From the NCBI GenBank assembly GCA_900757295.1, contig CAAENH010000057.1, forward strand, positions 1 to 6,363: 6,363 nucleotides of DNA, given 5' to 3'. Below, in pieces: positions 1-6,231 of the stretch. Origin of the DNA: Bacilli bacterium. Lineage in GTDB: Bacteria > Bacillota_I > Bacilli_A > RF39 > UBA660. The number at the start of each line of letters is the position of its first letter. The stretch's first letter is position 1. The notes under the pieces were generated by a model. The model made no database searches. It saw only the letters and a program-made list of their open reading frames with translations, and was not told where the DNA came from. The position numbers and the translations under genes are program-made.

Positions 1-1
1 C

Positions 2-1681
2 TGGCATATTAAAGATCCTAAAAATCCTCAAGAATTAAAAACAGGATTTACTTTTGATTCAGATAACTTTCCCGACCCAAATAACTTAACATCATACTTA
101 CATGATAATGCAATTAGCTTAGGTTTAAATATTGACCCTCACGAAGGTATAAGACCGCATGAAGAAGCATATGATGCTATTGCTACCCAATTAGGATTGG
201 TTGATAAAGATACAATACCTTTTAATGCTTTTGATAAAAAATTCATTAATATATATTTAGAAAAACTAATTAAGCCTTTAAATGAATATGGTACAGATTT
301 TTATTGGATTGATTACAATAATAAAGATGATATCTTAAGTTTAAGAGCTTTAAATTATTATCAATTTAATAGTTATAAAGAAAATAATACCAAAAGAGGT
401 TTAATATTATCTAGAAATGGAAATGTTGCTTCTCATAAATATCCAGTACTTTATTCAGGACAAACAATTGTAAGTTGGAAAACTTTAAAATACTTACCAT
501 TCTTTAATAGTAATTCATCAAATATTGGAGTATCTTGGTGGAGTCATGATATTGGAGGATATAAAGATGGTATTGAAGATAATGAATTATATGTAAGGTA
601 CGTTCAGTTTGGCACATATAGTCCTATATTTAGATTTTCATCAGAAGAAGGAAGATTTTATAAAAGAGAACCTTGGAAATGGGATGTAAAAACTCTTGGA
701 ATAGTAAGAGATTATTGTAAGTTAAGACATAGATTAATTCCATATTTATATTCAGAAGGTTATAAGTATTCCAAAACAGGATTGCCTTTAATTCAACCTT
801 TGTATTATATTTATCCTGAAATATATGATGAACCATTATATAAAAATGAATACTTCTTTGGGAGTGAATTATTTGTTTGTCCTATAACTAATAAAAAAGA
901 CGATATCATGAATCGTAGCGTAGAAAGAATTTTTTTACCTAATGGAATATGGTATGACTTTAAAACAGGTAAAAAAATAACCGGAAATAAAAGATATGTT
1001 TTGTTCTTTAAAGATGAAGATTATCCAGTATTTGCAAGAAGTGGTTCTATAATTCCTTTAGCTAATTTAGAAAATAATATTAATTTAACAAATGCTCCAT
1101 CTAGCATGGAAATTCATGTATTCCCTGGAAAAAGTAATTTTTACAATCTATATGAAGATGATGGTATAACAAGATTATATGAAGAAGGATACTTTATTAA
1201 TACCAGAATAGAATATAACTATTTAGCTAATAACTACACTTTAATAATAAGACCTACAGAAGGTAAAAGTGGTATAATACCAGCAACTAGAAATTATAAA
1301 ATTAGATTTAGAAATACAAAACACGCTGAAGACGTAACAGTTTTTGTTGATAAAGATCCAATTTCATTTGATTCATATGTTGATGATGCTGATTTTATAG
1401 TTCAAGTAGAAAATATTGATACAACAAAACAATTAACAATCAATTGCAAAGGAAATGATATTGAAATAAATGCAGTTAGATTAATTAATGAAGATGTAGA
1501 TTCAATTATAAATGATTTACAAATAAAAACTTCTTTAAAAGAAGAAATTGAAAATATATTCTATAGTGAAGATGATATTAGTAAAAAAAGAATTAAAATC
1601 AGAAAATTAAAGAAAAAAGGTTTAAAAGATATATTTATCCGTATGTTTATTAAATTATTAGAATATATTGCTGAGATCTAA
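2..1681 (+). CDS. GH31 alpha-glycosidase-like protein, 5' end outside window
   Basis: The frame is open from nt 2, so the N-terminus lies upstream. A TTG at nt 197 is internal, because conserved GH31 sequence precedes it. Residues below count from nt 2. GH31 enzymes are retaining glycosidases acting on alpha-glucosides, xylosides and related sugars. Visible landmarks are the barrel segment around FPDP (about 28-31), the nucleophile motif YWIDYN with D104, LSR with R138, WWSHDIGG with D183, RYVQFGTYSPIFRF (about 199-212), and the distal beta-domain with YEDDG (384-388). From about residue 486 comes a 74-residue, Lys/Glu-rich, probably helical tail. No signal peptide can be judged. Oddities: the acid/base Asp, 16 residues after the LSR arginine in well-studied members, is Gln154 (YSGQT instead of SGDT), and the conserved His of the RLHS region is Ser213. 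Family assignment is firm. Activity and substrate are uncertain. Confidence 0.93.
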   Translation, partial: WHIKDPKNPQELKTGFTFDSDNFPDPNNLTSYLHDNAISLGLNIDPHEGIRPHEEAYDAIATQLGLVDKDTIPFNAFDKKFINIYLEKLIKPLNEYGTDFYWIDYNNKDDILSLRALNYYQFNSYKENNTKRGLILSRNGNVASHKYPVLYSGQTIVSWKTLKYLPFFNSNSSNIGVSWWSHDIGGYKDGIEDNELYVRYVQFGTYSPIFRFSSEEGRFYKREPWKWDVKTLGIVRDYCKLRHRLIPYLYSEGYKYSKTGLPLIQPLYYIYPEIYDEPLYKNEYFFGSELFVCPITNKKDDIMNRSVERIFLPNGIWYDFKTGKKITGNKRYVLFFKDEDYPVFARSGSIIPLANLENNINLTNAPSSMEIHVFPGKSNFYNLYEDDGITRLYEEGYFINTRIEYNYLANNYTLIIRPTEGKSGIIPATRNYKIRFRNTKHAEDVTVFVDKDPISFDSYVDDADFIVQVENIDTTKQLTINCKGNDIEINAVRLINEDVDSIINDLQIKTSLKEEIENIFYSEDDISKKRIKIRKLKKKGLKDIFIRMFIKLLEYIAEI

Positions 1682-1684
1682 ATT

Positions 1685-1840
1685 ATGAATGAATATCAAA
1701 AAGAAATATCAAGAATATATTTTTTAAAACAAAATGATATTAGTATTGTAATTCCGTCTACATTTGGAAATTTAAAAGGATTTAATACTTATCCTGATAT
1801 TTTCATAGAAGAAGATTTAAAAAAATTATTGAAGAAGTAA
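1685..1840 (+). CDS. 51-residue hypothetical ORF, possibly frameshifted
   Basis: The ATG lies 3 nt after the GH31 stop, so it would be co-transcribed with that gene. The product (MNEYQKEISRIYFLK at its start) is soluble, with no signal peptide or membrane segment, and I recognise no family. No strong Shine-Dalgarno site precedes it; translation could be coupled to the GH31 stop. The frame ends soon after a run of seven A (1819-1825). In the -1 frame coding-like sequence continues (IIEEVNKRAISNDYTLN) to a TGA at 1876-1878, which would give 64 residues. This may be a decayed gene fragment, a sequencing indel in the A run, or a real frameshift site. The extended end overlaps the next promoter. 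I doubt it is a conserved standalone protein. Confidence 0.4.
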   Translation: MNEYQKEISRIYFLKQNDISIVIPSTFGNLKGFNTYPDIFIEEDLKKLLKK

Positions 1841-1878
1841 ATAAACGAGCTATTTCTAATGACTATACACTTAATTGA
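1816..1878 (+). other. Slippery T TTA AAA site and -1 frame extension
   Basis: In the frame of the 51-codon ORF, nt 1816-1822 read T TTA AAA, which fits the X XXY YYZ pattern for -1 slippage, and are followed by three more A. A -1 shift, or one extra A from transcript slippage, moves reading into 17 more sense codons before TGA at 1876-1878. The sequence shows the motif and the open frame. Use of the site is inference. No strong stimulatory stem-loop is evident just downstream. Confidence 0.3.
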
Positions 1879-1903
1879 CTTTTCTAAAAAAATATGTTAA
1901 AAT
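1875..1903 (+). promoter_or_regulatory. Sigma-A promoter for kinase-like gene pair
   Basis: A -35 box TTGACT (1875-1880) and a -10 box TAAAAT (1898-1903) are separated by exactly 17 bp, and TG at 1895-1896 gives an extended -10. Transcription should begin near 1910, giving a leader of about 87 nt before the ATG at 1997. The -35 box overlaps the TGA that would end the frame-shifted small ORF, so the promoter is packed against the preceding unit. Confidence 0.8.
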
Positions 1904-1904
1904 A

Positions 1905-1931
1905 AAGCTATCAATGGGGATTGGTTAGCTT
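1905..1931 (+). repeat. Imperfect dyad at predicted transcription start
   Basis: AAGCTA (1905-1910) is complementary to TAGCTT (1926-1931). Inside it CAAT (1912-1915) is complementary to ATTG (1920-1923) around a GGGG centre. One T (1925) is unpaired and a T-G pair joins the two stems. The element starts two bases after the -10 box, a typical operator position. The inner part could also form an RNA hairpin at the 5' end of the transcript. No cognate regulator is visible in the window. Confidence 0.5.
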
Positions 1932-1995
1932 AATTAAAATGTATATTATAGATATCCTTATTGAGGGTATCTTTTTTATTAAAAGGGGTTGGTTA
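1916..1995 (+). repeat. Short direct repeat GGGG(A)TTGGTTA flanking leader hairpin
   Basis: GGGGATTGGTTA at 1916-1927 recurs as GGGGTTGGTTA at 1985-1995. The second copy includes the ribosome-binding site of the gene at 1997. The first lies within the dyad at the transcription start. The terminator-like hairpin sits between them. A shared protein or RNA contact is possible, but in a low-GC sequence the match could also be chance. Confidence 0.35.
1950..1977 (+). terminator. Terminator-like hairpin in the leader
   Basis: AGATATCC (1950-1957) pairs with GGGTATCT (1965-1972), including one G-U pair, around a 7-nt loop, and is followed by T to 1977. This has intrinsic terminator form. It lies downstream of the promoter at 1875-1903 and upstream of the gene at 1997. 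It could end read-through from the GH31 unit, attenuate the kinase-like transcript, or both. The stem is short, so efficiency is uncertain. Confidence 0.5.
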
Positions 1996-1996
1996 A

Positions 1997-2806
1997 ATGG
2001 AAATACTATATAAAAATAATATTTTAGAAATAGAAGATTTAAAAGTACTAGGTGCAAATAACGAAGGAGTAGTTTATCAATATAAAAATAATGCAATAAA
2101 AATCTATCATAAACACCCTAAAAAATTTATATTAACAAAAGATGTTTGTGAACAATTTACTAAGATAAAAACTCAACAAATTTTAATGCCAAATGATTTA
2201 GTATATTCTAAAGATAAAGAATATATTGGATCGGCTACTTTATACGTTGATAAAAAAATAAGCCCATCATCTATGTGGGAAACTTTATCAAATAATTTAG
2301 ATCAAGAACAACAAGTTTTAGATGAAGATTTAAACATATTAACGCAAAATAATATTGCAGTTTCAGAATTAGGTTGTACAGGCAATTTTATGTATAATCA
2401 AAAAATGTATTTTACTGATTATGGCGATTATAATATTAATCCTAACTCTAACTTAAAAGAACAAAATCAAGAAGAATTAAATAGAGGATTACACAATCAA
2501 TTAATTCTTTATGGAGCATCTAAAGAAGATCTTGAAGAAGAATTTTGTAAAATGACAGATTATAATAATGCTTTATCGAGTAGATTTATTGATATGCTAG
2601 TAGAAATTTATGATGCTAGTTATGATGAATTGTTCAGCTTTAATTATCAAAATTACTTAGAATATTTAAGAGATATTTTAAAAGATTATAAATCAATAGA
2701 AGAATATAAAATATCTTTAATAGAACAAGGTCTTGAAAATGACAATATAAACTATGATTTTGAAGAAGAAGCAAATTCTTTAAAACATATTATGAGAGGA
2801 AGATAA
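1997..2806 (+). CDS. Protein-kinase-like protein, probable pseudokinase
   Basis: The start is supported by AAAGGGG (1982-1988) 8 nt upstream and an in-frame TAA at 1994-1996 just before the ATG. The 269-residue product resembles the protein kinase fold. It has a glycine-loop-like segment LGANNEGVVY (18-27), an AIKIY strand with K35 in the place of the ATP-binding lysine, a hinge-like SATLYV (79-84), then ELGCTGNFMYN (124-134) and YFTDYGDY (138-145). N130 and D141 fit the metal-binding Asn and DFG Asp. The HxD catalytic loop expected just before N130 is not recognisable (VSELGCTGN), so phosphotransfer is doubtful. The rest is acidic and helical, without signal peptide or membrane segment, so probably cytosolic. 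It has its own promoter and leader and is followed after 3 nt by a second gene. The kinase-like fold is an inference from motifs; an aminoglycoside-phosphotransferase-type enzyme is an alternative. Substrate and role are unknown. Confidence 0.8.
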   Translation: MEILYKNNILEIEDLKVLGANNEGVVYQYKNNAIKIYHKHPKKFILTKDVCEQFTKIKTQQILMPNDLVYSKDKEYIGSATLYVDKKISPSSMWETLSNNLDQEQQVLDEDLNILTQNNIAVSELGCTGNFMYNQKMYFTDYGDYNINPNSNLKEQNQEELNRGLHNQLILYGASKEDLEEEFCKMTDYNNALSSRFIDMLVEIYDASYDELFSFNYQNYLEYLRDILKDYKSIEEYKISLIEQGLENDNINYDFEEEANSLKHIMRGR

Positions 2807-2809
2807 AAA

Positions 2810-3172
2810 ATGTTTGATTTACCAAATGTATATAATTTAACTATCTTAGATTTAAAAGATACAATTTTCTTTAAAGCAAAATGTAATAAATATAAAATGT
2901 TTGAAGAAATATCATCTGAAACTTTAACTGACTACGTTGAGAATATAATTAAAATTATTGAAGAATCTTTAAATCAAAAAGTAAATTTCAGATTAGAAAA
3001 AAATGTTGTAAATGAAGAATATGAGCATGATGGTTATGATAATTACTGGTTAACTAATACTATAAATACTAAAAATCTATGTTTAAATATAATGATTAAT
3101 AGTAGTTATGAAGAACTTGTCAATCTTCAAGAAAATTTAAATAATAAAAATAAAAAATTATCTTTAAATTAG
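2810..3172 (+). CDS. Hypothetical 120-residue protein, partner of kinase-like gene
   Basis: The ATG is 3 nt after the stop of the kinase-like gene, and GAGAGGA at 2794-2800, inside that gene's last codons, serves as ribosome-binding site. The two are thus almost certainly one operon and perhaps translationally coupled. I do not recognise the family. The product is small, acidic and predicted soluble. A beta-like start (NLTILDLKDTIFFKAK, 9-24) is followed by a helix-like stretch (ETLTDYVENIIKIIEESL), a strand (VNFRLE), an acidic aromatic segment (EYEHDGYDNYWL) and a helical C-terminus rich in Asn and Lys. There is no signal peptide, membrane helix or Cys metal motif. No terminator is visible after it: the next promoter starts on the base after its TAG. 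Joint function with the kinase-like protein is inference from position only. Confidence 0.75.
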   Translation: MFDLPNVYNLTILDLKDTIFFKAKCNKYKMFEEISSETLTDYVENIIKIIEESLNQKVNFRLEKNVVNEEYEHDGYDNYWLTNTINTKNLCLNIMINSSYEELVNLQENLNNKNKKLSLN

Positions 3173-3201
3173 TTGAATAAATAAATAAAATTTAATATAA
3201 T
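3173..3201 (+). promoter_or_regulatory. Sigma-A promoter of the leuS T-box operon
   Basis: TTGAAT (3173-3178) and a perfect TATAAT (3196-3201) are 17 bp apart. The predicted start is near 3208, just before the first T-box stem. The -35 box begins on the base after the TAG of the preceding gene, so the two units abut with no spacer. Confidence 0.85.
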
Positions 3202-3207
3202 ACTAAT

Positions 3208-3405
3208 AAGCGATGAAAAAAGAGTAGTAATATATAATTTACTTTATAGAAAACTAGTGGTTGATGGAAACTAGTAGTAAAAATATATGAACTTGCTTTT
3301 GGATGTGTTGGGTTTATCTCCCTTATAAGATCTTAAGGTAAGTTTATACTTATAAATTAAGGTGGTACCACGTTTAAAAGCGTCCTTTTTAAAGGATGTT
3401 TTTTT
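3208..3405 (+). promoter_or_regulatory. Leucine T-box leader (tRNA-Leu-sensing riboswitch)
   Basis: This is a complete T-box leader upstream of leuS. Stem I starts near ATGA (3213-3216), which with GGA (3301-3303) fits the K-turn. AGTAGTA (3223-3229) and GAACTTG (3289-3295) face each other as the specifier loop. The codon reads CTT (3292-3294) followed by a purine, or TTG (3293-3295); both are leucine. The apical arm is ACTAGT (3253-3258) with ACTAGT (3270-3275). The T-box core GGTGGTACCACG is at 3361-3372. In the antiterminator AAGG (3359-3362) pairs with CCTT (3384-3387) and ACG (3370-3372) with CGT (3381-3383), leaving the bulge UGGUACC (3363-3369). Bulge U3366 complements discriminator A73 expected in tRNA-Leu. 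Uncharged tRNA-Leu should favour antitermination and expression of the two genes downstream. Confidence 0.95.
3378..3405 (+). terminator. T-box regulated terminator
   Basis: CGTCCTTT (3381-3388) pairs with AAAGGATG (3391-3398), with the stem extendable by A-U and G-U pairs on the outside and some opening of the apical pairs for a loop, followed by T to 3405. Its 5' arm is the same sequence that pairs with the T-box core in the antiterminator, so the two structures exclude each other. Confidence 0.9.
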
Positions 3406-3425
3406 ATTTAGAAAAGAGGAATTTT

Positions 3426-3788
3426 ATGTTATTTAATTTATATTTTTTCTTAGGCTTAATGTTAATAACTTTTCTAATATGTTTATTATTAAATAAAAGA
3501 AAACTGAAGAAAAATAAAAAAGGTAGAATAGGAGAAGTTAATTATTTAGTCGCAAGATTTAATTTAGATAAAAGAAAAATTGATTACAAAAAAATTACTA
3601 CACTAGTTAGTTTAACTAATGCATTTATAATAGCATTTGTATGTACAGTAATATGTATTATTCCAGTTAAGCTAATTTGGCAGATGTTAATTGGATTTGT
3701 AATGCTGTTTATCTTAATTTTCTTATTTTATGAATTAATTGGAAAAATGTGTCTTAAGAAAGGTTGGAAGAAAAATGCAAATAAATAG
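3426..3788 (+). CDS. Small three-helix membrane protein in the leuS T-box operon
   Basis: The ATG at 3426 is chosen because AGAGGA (3415-3420) lies 5 nt upstream. An in-frame ATG at 3396 is inside the terminator stem and is not credible. The 120-residue product has three hydrophobic segments (about 3-22, 59-80 and 84-106). Between the first two is a basic stretch rich in Lys/Arg followed by a soluble segment (GRIGEVNYLVARFNLDKRKIDYKK, split around residues 33-45 and 46-56), and the C-terminal tail is basic. By the positive-inside rule the 23-58 loop faces the cytoplasm and the protein sits in the inner membrane. I know no function; the sequence resembles small uncharacterised membrane proteins of Bacillota. 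It lies behind the leucine T-box and its end overlaps leuS by 14 nt, so it should respond to leucine starvation and be translationally coupled to leuS. Confidence 0.85.
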   Translation: MLFNLYFFLGLMLITFLICLLLNKRKLKKNKKGRIGEVNYLVARFNLDKRKIDYKKITTLVSLTNAFIIAFVCTVICIIPVKLIWQMLIGFVMLFILIFLFYELIGKMCLKKGWKKNANK

Positions 3789-6165
3789 TAAAGAAATAGA
3801 AAAAAAATGGCAAAAGTATTGGGAAGAACATGAAACTTTTAAAGCTATAAATAATGATAAAAAAGATCCATTCTATGTTTTAGTAGAATTTCCTTATCCA
3901 TCAGGAGCAGGATTGCATGTTGGTCATGTAAGAAGTTATACAGCTCAAGATGCTATTGCCAGAATGAAAAGAATGCAAGGTTTTAATGTTTTATATCCTA
4001 TGGGATGGGATGCTTTTGGTGCCCCTGCTGAACAATATGCAATAAAAAATCATATTCATCCTAAAGAAGCAACAAAAGTAAATATTGCAAACTTTAAAAG
4101 ACAAATGAAAGATTTAGGTTTTTCATTTGATTGGTCTAGAGAATTTAGTACTACAGACCCTGAATATTATAAATGGACTCAATGGCAATTTTTACAATTT
4201 TATAAACACAATATGGCATACAAAGATACTGTTCCAGTAAACTGGTGTCCTACATGTAAATCAGTACTTTCAAATGAAGATGCTGCTGGTGGAGTATGCG
4301 AAAGATGCGGTAGTAAGGTTATTCAAAAAGAAAAAAGCCAATGGATGTTAAGAATGAGCGATTATTCAGAAGATTTATTAAAAGGCTTAGATGATACTAA
4401 TTTTGCTGAAAAAGTAAAATTAGGTCAAATAAATTGGATTGGTAAATCAGTAGGAGCAGAAGTAAATTTCAAAGTTGCAGATACAGAATATGAATTTCCT
4501 GTTTTTACAACAAGATGCGATACCTTATTTGGCGTAACTTATTGTGTTATGTCTCCAGAACATAAATTAGTAAATGTAATTACTACAGCTGAACAACAAG
4601 ATGAGATAATTAAATATCAAGAAGCTTGTAAATTAAAAAATGATATGGAAAGAACAGAACTTAATAAAGAAAAAACAGGAGTATTTACTGGAGCCTATGC
4701 CATTAATCCTGTTAATAATAAAAAAATTCCTATTTGGATAAGCGATTATGTTTTATCAACTTATGGTACTGGAGCTATTATGGCCGTTCCTGCCCATGAT
4801 ACTAGGGATTTTGAATTTGCCCAAAAGTTTAATTTAGATATTATTCCAGTTTTAGATTATAAGGACGAAAGTTTACCATTTACAAAAGATGGAAAGCACA
4901 TAAACTCTTCATTTTTAGATGGTTTAGATAAAGAAGAAGCTATTAATAGAATGCTAGATTATTTAGAGGAAAATAATATTGGTAAAAAACAAGTTAATTA
5001 TAAAATGAGAGATTGGGTATTCTCTAGACAAAGATTCTGGGGTGAACCAATTCCAATGATTCATTGTGAGAAATGTGGTTGGGTTCCAATGGATGAAAAA
5101 GATTTACCACTGTTGCTACCTGATGTTGCTGAATATGAACCAACTGATGATGGAGAATCTCCATTGGCAAAAATAACTGATTGGGTAAATTGTAAATGTC
5201 CTAAATGTGGTTGTGATGCTAAAAGAGAAACTGATACTATGCCAAATTGGGCTGGTTCTAGTTGGTATTTCTTAAGATTTATGGATGCAACTAATCAAAA
5301 TGAATTTGCTAGTATGGATGCTATGAAATATTGGAAACATGTTGATTGGTATAATGGTGGAATGGAACACACAGCAAGACATTTATTATATGCAAGATTT
5401 TGGGTACAATTCTTATATAATATTGGCTTAGTACCACATAAAGAAATGATTTATACTAGAGTAAGTCATGGTATGGTTCTAGGGTCAGATAATCAAAAAA
5501 TGAGTAAAAGTAAAGGTAATGTTATAAATCCGGATGATATTGTAAATGAATATGGTGCAGACACTTTAAGAGTTTATGAAATGTTTATGGGAGATTATGA
5601 ACAAGATGCACCTTGGAGTACTGATTCATTAAAAGGATGTAAAAGATTTTTAGATCGTATAATCAGACTAAAAGATAAAGTTATAGAAAAAGAAGAATAT
5701 AGTGATAAATTAGTTACAATTATTCACCAAAGTATCAAAAAAGTTACTCATGATATTTTAAATATTAGATATAATACAGTTGTTTCTACATTAATGATTT
5801 TGCTAAATAAAATGGAAGAATTACCAAGCATAACAACTGCAGATTATAGATTATTGCTAACATTACTTAATCCAATGGCTCCTCACATTACTGAAGAATT
5901 AAATGAATCTTTAGGATTTGAACCAATTTGTAATTCTACATGGCCATCTTATGATGAAGAAAAAACAATTGAGTCTCAAAAAGAAGTTGGAGTACAGATA
6001 AATGGTAAATTAAGAGGATCAATAAATGTTAATATTAACGATACAAAAGAAATTATGCAAGAAAAAGCTTTGGCTAATGAAAATGTAAAAAAATATATTG
6101 AAGGAAAAGAAATTGTAAAAATTATAGCTATTCCAAATAAAATAGTAAACATTGTTATTAAATAA
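3775..6165 (+). CDS. leuS: Leucyl-tRNA synthetase
   Basis: LeuRS charges tRNA-Leu with leucine using ATP in the cytosol. With the ATG at 3775 the protein has 796 residues, normal for bacterial LeuRS. A TTG at 3739 would add 12 residues unlike the family, whereas MQINSKEIEKKW fits the usual N-terminus; GGAAG (3766-3770) is a close ribosome-binding site. Class I signatures are HVGH (48-51) and KMSKS (575-579), with SRQRFWGEP (417-425) in the core. A zinc-ribbon-like pair CPTC/CERC is at 158-161 and 175-178. The CP1 editing domain shows FTTRCDT (244-250) and AHDTRD with the conserved D345, so proofreading should be intact. A second Cys cluster (C431, C434, C475, C478) precedes the WAGSSWYFLR segment. 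The C-terminal domain has VQINGKLRG from 740. It overlaps the membrane protein gene and is controlled by the T-box at 3208-3405. Confidence 0.98.
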   Translation: MQINSKEIEKKWQKYWEEHETFKAINNDKKDPFYVLVEFPYPSGAGLHVGHVRSYTAQDAIARMKRMQGFNVLYPMGWDAFGAPAEQYAIKNHIHPKEATKVNIANFKRQMKDLGFSFDWSREFSTTDPEYYKWTQWQFLQFYKHNMAYKDTVPVNWCPTCKSVLSNEDAAGGVCERCGSKVIQKEKSQWMLRMSDYSEDLLKGLDDTNFAEKVKLGQINWIGKSVGAEVNFKVADTEYEFPVFTTRCDTLFGVTYCVMSPEHKLVNVITTAEQQDEIIKYQEACKLKNDMERTELNKEKTGVFTGAYAINPVNNKKIPIWISDYVLSTYGTGAIMAVPAHDTRDFEFAQKFNLDIIPVLDYKDESLPFTKDGKHINSSFLDGLDKEEAINRMLDYLEENNIGKKQVNYKMRDWVFSRQRFWGEPIPMIHCEKCGWVPMDEKDLPLLLPDVAEYEPTDDGESPLAKITDWVNCKCPKCGCDAKRETDTMPNWAGSSWYFLRFMDATNQNEFASMDAMKYWKHVDWYNGGMEHTARHLLYARFWVQFLYNIGLVPHKEMIYTRVSHGMVLGSDNQKMSKSKGNVINPDDIVNEYGADTLRVYEMFMGDYEQDAPWSTDSLKGCKRFLDRIIRLKDKVIEKEEYSDKLVTIIHQSIKKVTHDILNIRYNTVVSTLMILLNKMEELPSITTADYRLLLTLLNPMAPHITEELNESLGFEPICNSTWPSYDEEKTIESQKEVGVQINGKLRGSINVNINDTKEIMQEKALANENVKKYIEGKEIVKIIAIPNKIVNIVIK

Positions 6166-6194
6166 AAATATGCACATTTATGCATATTTTTTTT
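6165..6194 (+). terminator. Intrinsic terminator after leuS
   Basis: AAAATATGCA (6165-6174) pairs perfectly with TGCATATTTT (6181-6190) around a 6-nt loop, followed by further T to 6194. The stem starts at the last base of the leuS stop codon. Its A/T flanks are symmetric, so it could work in both directions. Confidence 0.85.
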
Positions 6195-6231
6195 ATGAAA
6201 AAAAGGAAAAGGCCTTTCTATCATTAATATA

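Noticed and set aside
197..199. TTG as the start of the GH31 gene
   Set aside because: The frame is open to nt 2 and the upstream codons encode conserved GH31 barrel sequence, so the gene simply begins before the window.
630..836. 68-codon frame on the - strand
   Set aside because: It is antisense to conserved GH31 sequence with no ribosome-binding site.
1939..2013. 24-codon leader peptide overlapping the start of the kinase-like gene
   Set aside because: There is no properly spaced ribosome-binding site, no run of regulatory codons, and it spans the terminator-like hairpin; probably chance.
1911..2096. 61-codon frame on the - strand
   Set aside because: It runs through the promoter-leader region and the start of the kinase-like gene; low-complexity hydrophobic product from AT-rich DNA.
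3396..3398. ATG as start of the membrane protein gene
   Set aside because: It lies in the 3' arm of the T-box terminator and lacks a ribosome-binding site; the ATG at 3426 has AGAGGA at good spacing.
3739..3741. TTG as start of leuS
   Set aside because: It would add 12 residues unlike LeuRS; ATG 3775 gives the expected N-terminus and length.
6208..6217. AAAGGCCTTT palindrome after leuS
   Set aside because: It is a short isolated perfect palindrome without a T tract or promoter geometry; no function can be supported.
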